Shown here: piece by piece, positions 53,601 through 64,000 of the stretch | How the letters are laid out: each line of letters opens with the position of its first letter | Numbering within the stretch: position 1 is the stretch's first letter | DNA from: Lateolabrax maculatus | Lineage: Eukaryota; Chordata; Actinopteri; Acropomatiformes; Lateolabracidae | Reading direction: 5' to 3' | Length of the DNA: 64,000 nucleotides | NCBI GenBank assembly: GCA_031216445.1 | Contig: CM062210.1 | Coordinates: forward strand, 1,971,501-2,035,500 | Translations under genes and position numbers: made by a program | The notes under the pieces: generated by a model | Database searches by the model: none | What the model saw: only the letters and a program-made list of their open reading frames with translations | What the model was told of the DNA's origin: nothing

Positions 53601-56600
53601 ATGAATCAGCTGGAGTGGGGCCAGGATACCCAATGTTGAATAATCTAAGACAATTTTCTTATTTAGCCACAAATTTCCTTCAAAGGGACCGACACAACTT
53701 GTGATCAAACACATCCAGCAGTCACGCAGCAACATGATCCTTCATTAGGAGTCAGTGTTTGTGTAACCTGATGAGTGTGAGTCCAGTATTCTCTCTTTTA
53801 GCTCCGTGTTTGGTCTCCACCTCCTCCTGAGGGAAATATCCGACTCTTTAGCTGCTCTTTAGTTCACCAGCTGCTCTCTAACTGAGTCAGTCTCCTGTTT
53901 GTTGAAGCGCAGTTTGTGTACAGCAGGTTTTTACAGCTTTTAATCTAAAATCGACGGTATGAGAGCCGAGTGAACCAGAACAGTAAAGTTGCTCCGTAAA
54001 GCCGAGGGAGCTTCAGATTATTTAACGTTGTTGTCATTTGATGCATTGTTATTATAAAAACGCTGATTATCACCACTTTAACATATATGAAGGAGCTTAT
54101 ATTGAAATGTGATGATTAATTATCTGTCTCTCTGTTACAGTCTGCTAAAGTGTCGAAGGATGGACAGGGAGCTGGTTCGACAGAGCCAATCAGAACACGG
54201 CGAGGCCACCAATGGGACCAGCCCTCAGACTCCCGCCGCCACGTCCGACCCCTCCACCCCTACAACCCCCACTCCTCCTCGGCTCACCCCCAACCCCATG
54301 CTCCTGGACTCCCCTGCACCCACGCTGACGCCCACCACCTCCTCCCCTCCCCCCCCTCTCACCCCCGCTCCCTCCATCTCGGCAACCCACGTCCCGAAGG
54401 TGGCGGCGGCAGCAGCTCCGTCTCCCCACATCCTCGTCCCCGCTCCCCCTAAACTCACCTCCACTGCACCCCCCACCCTCCGCACATACTCCCGTCCGAT
54501 CCTTCCCTCCCCGACGGGCGTCTCCAAAACGTCCCCTACCACACAAACCTCCCCCTCTCTTCTCCCGCCTCCCTCCTCCTCCTCCTCTTCTTCTTCCCCT
54601 GTTGTAGCCAGCACCACCTCGCCCCTCCTCTCTTCTTCTTTTTCTTCTTCTGCGACGCACAGCAGCAGCACTGCCTTGTCAACCAAGTCCTCCACCAGCC
54701 TGACCAATGGGAACACAAGGCCTGTATCCACGCTGACCTCCACACCAATCACGCCCTTTCACACACCAGCCAGTCCACCTGGCCGACAGGTAACGCCTGC
54801 ACATTCACACGTCGAAAGACGAGTACAATGACACCACATGTCACTTTAAAGGAATAGTTTGACATTTGGGAATTCATTTGGAAAAGATAAACTTATTTGC
54901 TTTCTTTCTGTCTGGTAAAAATTAAGCAGCCTGTTAGCTTAGCTTAGTATAAAGACTGAAAACAGAGGGAAACAGCTAGCGTGGCTTTGTTGAAAGGTAA
55001 CAAACTCCACCTACCAGCGCCTCTAAAACTCACAAGTGAACACATTATATCTCGTTTCTTTAATTCAAACAAAAAACTAAGTGTAAAAATGACACATTGC
55101 GGTTTTAGAGGACGTTAGGTGCTGGACTTCTTCTTTGCCGGGTGCAGTGACTTTCTTTTACACTTATTCAAACTATTCCTTTAATTTTGTTCCTCCACTT
55201 CATAAACAGCAAAACACTGTATAGTTTTCAGAGAAGAGCTCAGCCACAGATGAATGGAAAAGAGGTCTTATGTCAGGTGTATTGTGGGAAATGAAGTTCC
55301 ATTATATTTCTGTATTCATCAGACAGTTCACCTTTTATATTTGTGGTTGAATTGTCCTCAAATTCTTAATAGGTACATTGGAAAATTCAGTGTCGTTGGA
55401 AGTCAAAACGCTGCCTTACACACAATCACAACCAGGTCACAACCTGTGAGAGGTTCACAGGGTAAGCACAGGTGTAACGCACGGCTTTAATGCTGTGTTT
55501 TTTGTCATACTTGCTCAGACAAGAATGCAGTGCAGCTTGACTCAAGCTGCTCTTAGACTCATCATAGACATGTAGATATAAAGATTATTTTATACAGCAG
55601 CAGTCAGTTTGACTTGTCATAGCAGGAAAAGCACAGGTGTGAGTGATTGAAAACGACTGCATTCCAGTTGGGTGAGCTAGTTTGTCCCGGGGTTGTGAGT
55701 GCTGGCTCATGGCTTAATGGGACCCGTGATATAACCGAGCCATTGCTAAGTTATATATCGCTAAGACGTTTTACCTCCTTTATTTGAAACGCACCTGTTC
55801 TGTGTCTGAATCCCACACTGCAAACCAATAATTTCCACTGGGCAATCCTATTTTTGTCCCTCTCACTTTTAATATTTCATGTTGATTTTCTTACCAAAGT
55901 TTCTCCAGACGAGAGAGATCTGAGCTGATAAAAATGTTGATACGCCCATCCGAGCCGCCTTCAGTTATTACTGTGTGCTCACAACAATAAGCTTAAGCAG
56001 CAGCGGCAAGTGGTGCAGGGAGGGTCTTAACTGTTCTGTTCGCCCTGGGTTTCGTCTCCAAGGCTACATACAGGCTGCTCTACCTTACTGGTTAATGTTG
56101 TTGGGACAATATTTTTATCTAAAGATAAAAAACTTTTAGTACCAGAAACTAAAATTTAAGTAACAAGTGTAGGAGATATATTGAGGTTTGCATGACATGT
56201 TTTTGTTTGTTATACTGTTATTTTAGAAAGCACAAGAACCAATTTTATCACAGTTTGTTTCTCTAGCTACAGACTAATTGTAATTATTTTATTGTAGGTA
56301 TTGTGGAGTTTGGATAGAGTACTGGTCTCTGTGAGTTATTGTACGGGTTGAGTGGAGATTTGTTCGAAGCTGAACCACATCACTTCTCTGTAAAACTACT
56401 CATGGCATGAATGTTTATTTTGCCTTGAACACAGTCTCGTGTGCTCTCTGAGCTTTGTGTCGAGCGGCGGTCGAACATCAAAACTGGCTTCAAATGTCTG
56501 GTCGGACTCGTTAACTTTTTTACTTTAAATCACAATTATTTCACAATTTAAACTGTATTTTATTTATATTTATTTAACATGTATGTATTTAATATTTAAC

Positions 56601-59600
56601 ATCTCATCATTGTCATCATTATTTTGGTATCTGTGCGGAAACTAGTAGGGTTGGGTACCGAACATTTGACGTAATTCTGTCTGCACCCTTAAAAGTAGCG
56701 AGTTTCGTGTACAACCCTAGAAACTGGTATCCAAAGGGATCCAGTATCCAGACGGTACCCAATGGTAATGCCGAACCTTGGCCCACTGTATGGAGCTTAC
56801 TTTAAAAAGCTTGCCACTGCGCTCCAAGTTCAGATTATTTGAACCTCAATCCTGTTCGCTGCCGACCTTTCAAAGCAGATTACCACTGATCCAGAAGCTT
56901 AAACACAGTAAAAAGCATCTGAGCATTTCCAGAGACACAACATTCATCAAATTTAATGATAAGAGTATAAATTTAAAGGGTGCTGCCCGATTTACCGTTA
57001 CATGCTGAACAGAGATCTGCATTACGTAGGTGAGACACTCGTGCCTGTTTCTGACCCACAGTCACTGCTGTGTAGGTCAGTGATCGACTGTTCAGGGTTA
57101 CAGTTTCCTCTCTGTTTACTTTCATCTGAGTGTGTTTCACATCCTTATGTGTCTCTGGCTTTGTTTGCTTTGTGAATAAACATACAGCTGAACTGTGAGC
57201 CACATACTGTCTCACACACACCCACACACCCACACACCCACACACACAAGCGTTGCTACACAGGTTTTTCTCTGTACTTAAAGAGACGGTCAGTATGAAA
57301 AGTAAGAACTGTCTAGTTATGGGTTTGAGTTTAAGATATTCAAGTGCTGCTTAAGATTTAAATGGATCTTTTCATTGCTTCACACGCTTTAAAAATAATG
57401 TGATTTAAGAAATACTCCACTGAAAATGTATATCTTTTGAAATTCAAATATTCCAAGTGTGTATTCGATGATCCAGATAAAGATGTTTTTCAGAGCCGGC
57501 AGGAGGTGAGTATTTGATACCCAAAAGATTGATTATCAGTGGAGTATTCCTTTAAATTGCACCTGTTCCTAACCTTGAGAACACACACACCACGAGGTGC
57601 AGACCGGTGTGAGCTTCAGTGCAACTCTAATTTAAAACACAGCTCTTCTCCAGTGCATCATGTTATTCACCTGTCCGGCTTTCTTGCCTTCATCAGGATC
57701 AATAGGAGCTTTAGTTAACGGAAGTCACCCGCAAAAGACGGAGTTTTGTGATGTTGTGAAGTAGCACCGTTACCTTCAATAAAAGCACAAATTTCACTAA
57801 GTTTGAAGATTGTTAGAAACAATTGGGATCATTTAACTGCACAACTAACAACTATCAACTATCTTGCTTTTCTAGGAAATGTAACTAGAGGACATTTTGC
57901 TGTAAAGCTCTTCCTGATTTGCCTCCCTTCCCTCCCCTCCTCTCCTCCCTTTGTTCCAGGTATCACAGGCTCATCCTGTGGCCACACCTGGTCTTGTGCG
58001 AGCCAATCAGAGCCCCTCTCCTATCAGGCAGAGGGTATCCCAGCAGACATTGCTCCTAGGGAAAGGTCTCAAAGGGTCTGGCCAAGACCAGGTGCTGCTT
58101 AGAGCTCAGATGGTAAACATAGATGCACACACAAACATTTACATAGATTTCTGCGTCTAATCTGTCTAACGTGCGACACGGGCAGTGGAGCGGCAGGAAA
58201 GATTACCGGTATTAAAATGAGAGAGTAGCAAAGGTCAGAGTGATGATGCATTCGGGTTATGTAGGAAATACAGACGCTATAAACTTCCTGCTGATGGTTT
58301 GAGCAACAGACCATCGGAGGTTGTATATCAGTGTAATTTAATATGTTATTTAATTGTTTGTATAATGTATCAGGATAAACCTCTTGAGATGCACCAGCTT
58401 GAAAATAATATTAAAAGTTGGTGATGATAGAAGAATGCATAGAAACGTCCCAAAGTGGCTCACAAAACCGGTTTAAAAAGAGGACATGAAGTCGAACAGA
58501 AAAACAGCCACGCTTGAGTCCATGTCTCAGCGCGTTATGATTTACTGTTTTGAAATAAGGTTGATAAAATGCTGAGAATAGAGGGAGAAAACATTGTTTT
58601 GTTTTCACAATGCGAGTGAACTGGACGCAGAAGGAGGAAAAGAACGGGGAAGTTATTCGGTGTAGAGGAGCTGCGAGTCACTCACACACAAACCGTATGG
58701 ACCGACTGCTTTAATCCCTGCTCTCCTCTTTTTTTATTTCCTCCTCCTGTTATATTCTCTCCTCTCCTTCCTGCAGCTGATTCTCACGTCTGCTATGCGA
58801 CCTGCCCTGTCCTCCTCTTCCTCCTCTCCCTCCTCCTCCTCCTCCTCTTCCTCTAACTCTGCCTCCGCTCAGGTGAGCAGCCGAAGAGATTCTGACTTTC
58901 CGTGTGTGATTTTTCAATTGGCCGTTCGCTAAGCCCGAGAAAAAGCGCTCTCTGGAGGCGAGTCGGACGAGAAGATTGAAACCATGACGCGTGTCTGTCC
59001 GTTAAACATGCAGCTACAGCCAGCAGCCATTTAGCATAGCTTAGCACAAAGACTGGAAACAGGTGGGAACAGCTAGCCTGGCTCTGAGCAGTAACTTCCT
59101 GAAATGTAACCCGGTCACTGTTTCTGTCCTTTCTAGAGAAATCCAAGGCTTGACAAACCTGCTGTGCTTAGTTACGGTTACTATTTATTTATTATTAATT
59201 ATTGGACAATCCCCTGTTTGGAGGAGGGGTTTAGCGAACGGTCAGTTCTTCACTTCAGAGCAGAAAAGTCTGAAAGTAAAAAGGATGTGTTTGATATCTG
59301 ACTGAACATCTTTCTTTGTTTCTCACTTCTCCTTTCCAGCTCCAGAGTCTCACCCTGAGGCCTCCTCCCCCAGGGGCCCTCACCATCCCTCCCTCCCTCC
59401 GCCTCAAGCCCCCCTGTTCCGCCCCGCCCCCCCTTTCTCGACCCCACACCCCCCTCTTCCCCCCCCTCAGGCCGCGGCCCCAGCCCAGCGCCACGGCAAC
59501 GGAGGGCCTGACCACGCCCAGCCGCCACCTCTCCGTCCCGCCTCCAAGTAGGTCCCTGAAGGGGGGGGGGGGTCTGAAAAATGAACAAAGTAAAATAAAA

Positions 59601-62600
59601 TGCATTTACATCAATCTAGTAATTAACACATTGGTCCATGATAAAGTTAACACAACAAAATAATTTGAAGTGCTCTATAATTTACTGAATTAATGACATT
59701 CTGACCATATTTACAGTCAAGTTTCATTACTGATACTGATCCATTGTTCCGTTATAGCATATTTTAAAGCATATAACATAGTTAAGTATTATTATTATTA
59801 TTATTATTGCACCCCAGGCTGAATATGGCCCCATTAAACTCCTGTGCAATCTAAGCTGAGAGGTGAAACCTGGGGCAAAAATAGTCATAAAACACTTGTG
59901 AGTGCAGGTAGCAGCCTGCTGTAGATGAGAATATTATTAGTTGTATCAATTCCTCTCTTCTCTCGTCTGAATTAAAGTTACAGTTAGAAGACGCATTTTA
60001 GATTTTAGTTCAGTCAATCAGTCGAAGTGAAACTGCAAAACTCGACAAGGACAAAAATAGGAAAGTGACGAAGACACGTTCTTATAGACAAGAACCACCA
60101 GTTTTTAAAAAGGTAAATAATTCACACGTGAACTCTGAAATGCGAATGAAACGGACGTGAAAAGCTGCACAGGTACAGACACTGATTTTCCCAGCGATGT
60201 CTTCCTCAGGTAACCTGATCCACCTGTTCTCTATAAACACATTATTCACCTGGGTATTTGTGTTGTGCAGCGATCTGAGTGATAATTGGTTTCGTCAGCA
60301 ATTATCCAAAATCTTCCTGAGTCACAAAATCAAGGAGAAAAAAAAAGCATTAATCAGCAAATTTGTTACATCATTCATCGATTAACTGTTCAATTATAAA
60401 ATGTCATCATGTTCAATGTGACGTCCGCAAATGGCTGATTTCTATGTATTTAGTTATTATTTAAAGACAATAGAGAGCTGACAGGAAATGAGGGGAGAAA
60501 GCGAGGGGAGAAGTGTCCAACCAGACTCAAATCAGGGGAGCTGCAGTTAAATCATTCTGAATCCCCCAAGCCAGTGGATGATCAGAAAAAATATTTCTGC
60601 AAAATAAAACTGCTTATTTTTAGACTTTTTCCTTATTGTTACTTTATTTTTTAATAAAAAACTGGACAATTTTCCTTCTTCGGGTGCCTAGAAAGGACTA
60701 AAATAATACAGTCGTAGAAGCTGGATTCACTTTTTGGTTGAACTGGTCACAACCTGTCGACATGTGCAACCTGTGACGAGGAGTCACGAGTAAATGTAGC
60801 TGTGTTTTAAAGCCAAAATGGTTGGAAACCTTAACAATAATCACTTTACAATAACAGAAAACAGAGGACAGCAGCTGGGAACTTAATATCAGGAAATATT
60901 CTGCATTTTTCTGCTGAAAGGCGAAGAATACATTTTACAAAAGCTACTTTAACATTTGTTAGGGATTATTCTGATTTTGCTGCACTAAGTATAGTATTTA
61001 GAGACAAACTAATATGTCAGTATGGTTGATAGTATTGCTCAATTTTAGGTTATCACAGATGTAATCAGTATCAGCTCACATGTCGGCCACTAAGTAACAA
61101 TAAATGTCAGTACGGAGAGGCCAGAGATATGTTTTCATTTACAAAAAGTTTGGCCACCAACATTTTTTTATTTTTATGTTGTAAAATGTCCCGCTTAATA
61201 TACATTTTGGACACAATTCTCTAAAAGAAACAAATGCAACAACTTTGTGTTATGTGTTAAAATACGAATATGGTCTGATAGATCGTTGTCAAATATCAAA
61301 ATAAGCCTCAAAACTCAAGTGCGGACAACCAATCAGGGCAACGAAACGCCGTCCTGTCGTACGTCCCGTCAGAAATTTGCCGAACACATATTTCTTGTCA
61401 AAAAAAAAAAAAAGTGCATTTGTTGGTCATCTTGGTTGTTTACAGATAAAGCCTCAATGGCGCTCCTCTGTCACTCATCGTATCAAACCCGCCCCATATT
61501 GAATACACGGTTGTGATTGGCCCAACACACTCCAGGACGGGTGGAAGTCTGCCAAGGAAAATAAAAGACGAGCTACAGTTTGGTCTGGTTCCCCGGCTCA
61601 GAAGCAAATATTTAAGGTGAAAGATTCGGGTTAGAATGACGACAGATGAACTCATTCCTTCCCTTTCCTGACTCGTCCCTCTTTCTCTTCTTGCAGCTCT
61701 CTACTCTCCAGTTCGAGCCGTCCCGCTGAGACCCAGACTTCACTCTCCAAACGGTCACAGAGCGGCGTCGCCAAGGCAAACCTCCACCCTCCAACCGATC
61801 GCCGCTGCCCCCGCCGGTCACGCCTCTCCCATCAGCAGGCCGCTGGCCGGACTGAAGAACTGTCCGTTAACACAAACTCTGCTCGGGCCCAGCCAGTCCC
61901 AGCACAGCTCCCTGTCTGTGACCAACCACATGTCCGTTTCGTCCCATTTCGAGCGCACGCCATCTGCGGCGAGGCAGCTGCAAATCATCGCCCTCTCTTC
62001 GGGCCGCCAGCCGCAGTCGGGCACGTACGCCCACACTGTGCAGTCGGCGCCTCCGATTGCGGAGTCGCCTGAGCTGTCCAGCCAATCAAAGAGGACTTTG
62101 AGCGGCGAAGACGTGCTTCCTCTTCCTCTGAACCCCTCATTGCCAAAAAACACCTCTCCTCTGCCCTCGCCTCCATCTCTCCTGAGTCCAGCGTCCCCTC
62201 CGAGTCAGACGGCTCCTCAAACACAAACTCTGACTCAGAAAGGAGACGGTAAGGAGAGCGAGGAGCAACGGGAAAGAGGACGAGGAGTAAGACAAGGAAT
62301 CAGAGACGAGGGGAGCGTCAGTAAAGACATAAAGGTGGAGAAAAATGACCAAAGAGAAAAGGTGAAGGAGGAGAAACGGAGGCTTTCCACTGAGAAGGAA
62401 GTAAGACTGGTCAGTCAGAAGGAAGAGCAAGTTGAAACAGGCAGAGAAGAAGAACACATGGAAGTGACAGAGGAAGGCCAGAGCGACAGAGAGAGGGCAG
62501 ATAGAGGTGAGGAGAAAAAGATGGAGGAGGAAGAGGAAGGAGAGACCGCTATGGACCAGTCCGAGCACCTGACCAGTCAGATTCTCCATCAGTACCAGAA

Positions 62601-63651
62601 CACAGATGCTGTCGCAACGCCTGACGCCGTTAAAGACTCAAGCATGGAACTGAAACCCATCCTGGGTCTCATTTCAGCCCCGGTTCCAGTCCAAACCCCA
62701 GCTCCAGTCCCAGTAACAGTACCAGCACCAGCTCCGGTCCCAGCACCAGCTCCGGTCCCAGTACCAGCTCCGGTCCCAGTACCAGCACCGTCCCCGGAGG
62801 TCTCAGTCCAAAGTCAGAGGCTACCAGAGTCTCATCGAGACCTCCAGCCCGTCAGCCAGGAGGACTTCTGTGAGAACATGTCCACACAGTCTGACAACCA
62901 GTCAGGTACCTTCACCCACACACCTGTAGACTCAAAGTGCCCGTTTCACATTTACATTCACTTCTCGCCTCCCAGGCAGCCGCTGACCTGAGATCTGAAA
63001 CTTTTTCACTTCCATCAGTGTGAACTTTTCATGCCAAAATGACCTGGTTCCTGCATTTTGAAAATTGTGGCACAGCTTCCAACACGGAGATTTCAGAAAT
63101 ATTCAGATGTCTTTGTCTGAGGGGTGAAGAAATCTTAAAAAAAAGGCAGCAGCTCTTAAAGTAGTGATGCATTTATGGTGAAACGGTTCCAAACTCTGGT
63201 TAAGATTAAGAGAGTTTTATTATGTGACTCAGATTTAAATTTAAAGCCTGAAAGTATAAATATTAAATACCACTAGCTGTAACTCTGATCCTGTCTTTGC
63301 TCCTCAGCGTTGTCCAGCCTCTCCTCTCAGTCTCCCCCCTCCTCGCCCTTCGTCACCCCCTCGGCAGAAAACCCCCCTCCCCCCTTCCTCCCGGCTCAGA
63401 CCGTCCACCCGACCGACCTCAGCCCGTCGCAGCAAGAGACGGAGGAGGTCGACAAAGCGGGGTGCGAGCAGCGGCTCCCAGGTGGGACCGAGCCTGAGAC
63501 GGAGCCCCTCGGCCGATTGGAAGACGAGTCAGAGAGTTTCAGCCAATCGCTGAGCAGCCCCTGGGAGACGAGGGCGTGGCCTGAGGGACGACAGGTTCTG
63601 ACTCACCTGGTGGAGGGATTTGTTATCCAGGAGGGACTCCAACCGTTTCCT
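50591..63651 (+). CDS. Polyhomeotic-family protein (PHC, Polycomb repressive complex 1), truncated by window end
   Basis: Coding exons: 50591-50637 (optional), 54141-54789, 57960-58112, 58777-58872, 59340-59547, 61697-62905, 63308-63651, continuing beyond the window. An in-frame ATG at 54160 (MDRELVRQSQSEHG) is the alternative start. From 54160 the visible part is 880 codons. PHC identity rests on QQTLLLGKGL ... DQVLLRAQMLILT (PHC: LLGN ... SQAQMYLRAQMLIF), LQSLTLRPPP (PHC: VQNLTLR) and, decisively, the HD1 motif QVLTHLVEGFVIQEGLQPF at the end. EGL rather than EGA leans to PHC3. Residues 20-210 are Pro/Ser/Thr-rich. The large exon carries a highly charged Lys/Glu segment and an (APVPVP)n stretch. 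The FCS zinc finger and SAM domain, which polymerises PRC1, would lie to the right. It should act in nuclear Polycomb bodies. The usual N-terminal Gln-rich block was not found. Confidence 0.78.
50638..54140 (+). other. First intron of the polyhomeotic gene
   Basis: No coding exon is seen. It holds MITE relics near 51245-51430, 51770-51900 and 52560-52750, and a LINE-type tail at 51945-52012 (tgagattacctgtctaaata followed by aaggttaaat). Confidence 0.45.
51945..52012 (+). mobile_element. LINE-type 3' tail
   Basis: The text gagaccccgtgtctcagtga ... cctgtctaaataaaggttaa is the usual 3' terminus of a frequent fish retroelement (ctggttaaataaaggttaaa-type). Only the tail is present. Confidence 0.55.
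54850..55180. mobile_element. TTAA-flanked MITE, 331 bp
   Basis: The element is flanked by TTAA on both sides (54846-54849 and 55181-55184) and has perfect 13-bp inverted ends, AGGAATAGTTTGA. The interior contains ttagcttagcttagtataaa and gaaacagctagcgtggct, which recur in a second partial copy at 58965-59110. The TTAA target fits a piggyBac- or Kolobok-type source. It lies in a polyhomeotic-gene intron. Confidence 0.85.
56640..56785. mobile_element. Possible MITE relic (agggttgggtaccgaa type)
   Basis: It starts with tagtagggttgggtaccgaa and contains repeated ggtatcc/ggatcc/ggtacc segments typical of a common fish DNA-element family. The right end is not resolved. Confidence 0.35.
57409..57551. 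mobile_element. Short TTAA-flanked MITE, 143 bp
   Basis: TTAA lies at 57405-57408 and 57552-57555. The ends share inverted AATACTCCACTGA (left 57411 onward; right tcagtggagtatt ending 57548). There is no coding capacity. It sits in the same intron as the 331-bp TTAA element. Confidence 0.75.
58965..59110. mobile_element. Partial copy of the 54850-55180 MITE family
   Basis: Shares agctacagccagcagccatt, tagcatagcttagcacaaag and aacagctagcctggctctg with the family consensus. Both termini are lost. Confidence 0.6.
59548..61696 (+). other. Intron of the polyhomeotic gene
   Basis: AT-rich, with an ATT repeat near 59788-59808 and a MITE relic at about 60290-60410. A G10 run sits about 20 bp past the donor (59561-59570). 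No additional exon is supported. Confidence 0.5.
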
Positions 63652-63658
63652 GTACGGA

Positions 63659-63669
63659 CCCCCCCCCCC

Positions 63670-63727
<58 letters not shown>
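63659..63727. repeat. C14 plus (AC)n tract next to a polyhomeotic 5' splice site
   Basis: A homopolymeric C run (63659-63672) followed by AC dinucleotides to 63727, starting 7 bp after the proposed donor GTACGG at 63652. Confidence 0.9.
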
Positions 63728-63730
<3 letters not shown>

Positions 63731-64000
63731 ACTTACATCACACTGACAACTGACTGAATTTATATTATTAATGTTGATTTGTAATATTAGCTACAATTAT
63801 TGTTTTTAATAGTTTAAAGTCAGAATTAGTAACCTAATGTTATATTGGCAAATATTCTACAGTGGTAATGTTAATTGAAAACTGCTTCATGTGTCAGTTA
63901 ATTTAATTATTTTACCAGCTGTAGTTGATTTTCAGTCTGTTTTTGCCAGACCTGCATTAATAATCAAAACATCCAAAGCCAAAATACAGAAACAAACAAG
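63728..64000 (+). other. Start of the next polyhomeotic intron, to the window edge
   Basis: AT-rich non-coding sequence; no exon is seen before the edge. Confidence 0.5.

Noticed and set aside
54190..54752. Minus-strand Gly/Arg- and Glu/Gly-rich ORFs
   Set aside because: Shadow of the Pro/Ser-rich polyhomeotic exon on the other strand.
59250..59605. Minus-strand Gly/Arg-rich ORFs
   Set aside because: Antisense of the Pro-rich polyhomeotic exon 59340-59547.

Overview
The window is nuclear DNA from a ray-finned fish, most likely a percomorph teleost. It has spliced genes with GT-AG introns, CpG-rich promoters, abundant CA/GT microsatellites, many short non-autonomous DNA transposons and LINE 3' tails. 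The vertebrate gene pair ezh2-cul1 lies tail to tail, the arrangement I know from human chromosome 7q36. Nothing looks bacterial or viral.

Layout. (1) 298-1572, plus strand: one uninterrupted ORF for a FIIND-CARD module of the NLRP1/CARD8 type; any NACHT/LRR part would lie upstream of the window. (2) 5931-14932, plus: ezh2, the catalytic subunit of Polycomb repressive complex 2. I reconstructed 18 coding exons joining to 765 codons, with a CpG-rich promoter and non-coding exon at about 3.98-4.49 kb. (3) 29432-19006, minus: cul1, the SCF ubiquitin-ligase scaffold. Its 21 coding exons join to exactly 776 codons, the human CUL1 length, with a non-coding first exon near 38.2 kb behind an 8.4 kb intron. 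(4) 38.3-43.4 kb: gene-poor, repeat-rich DNA. (5) 46905-43421, minus: a five-exon gene for a 217-residue basic protein resembling the N-terminal part of EPSTI1. (6) 47.9-48.5 kb: a TTCA tetranucleotide array, then a transposon and a CpG-rich promoter. (7) 50.6 kb to the right edge, plus: a polyhomeotic-family (PHC, PRC1) gene, truncated by the window after its HD1 motif.

The window therefore links a PRC2 catalytic gene (ezh2) and a PRC1 polyhomeotic gene about 45 kb apart, separated by cul1 and the EPSTI1-like gene. Exon models were built by hand from splice sites, reading-frame continuity and remembered vertebrate protein sequences. Phase and length checks closed exactly for ezh2, cul1 and the EPSTI1-like gene. 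No alignment or database search was run.

The most unusual structural signal is the placement of dinucleotide repeats directly against splice sites. The clearest case is a 131-nt intron of the EPSTI1-like gene, whose transcript carries (AC)n at its 5' end and (GT)n at its 3' end, so the two ends could pair.
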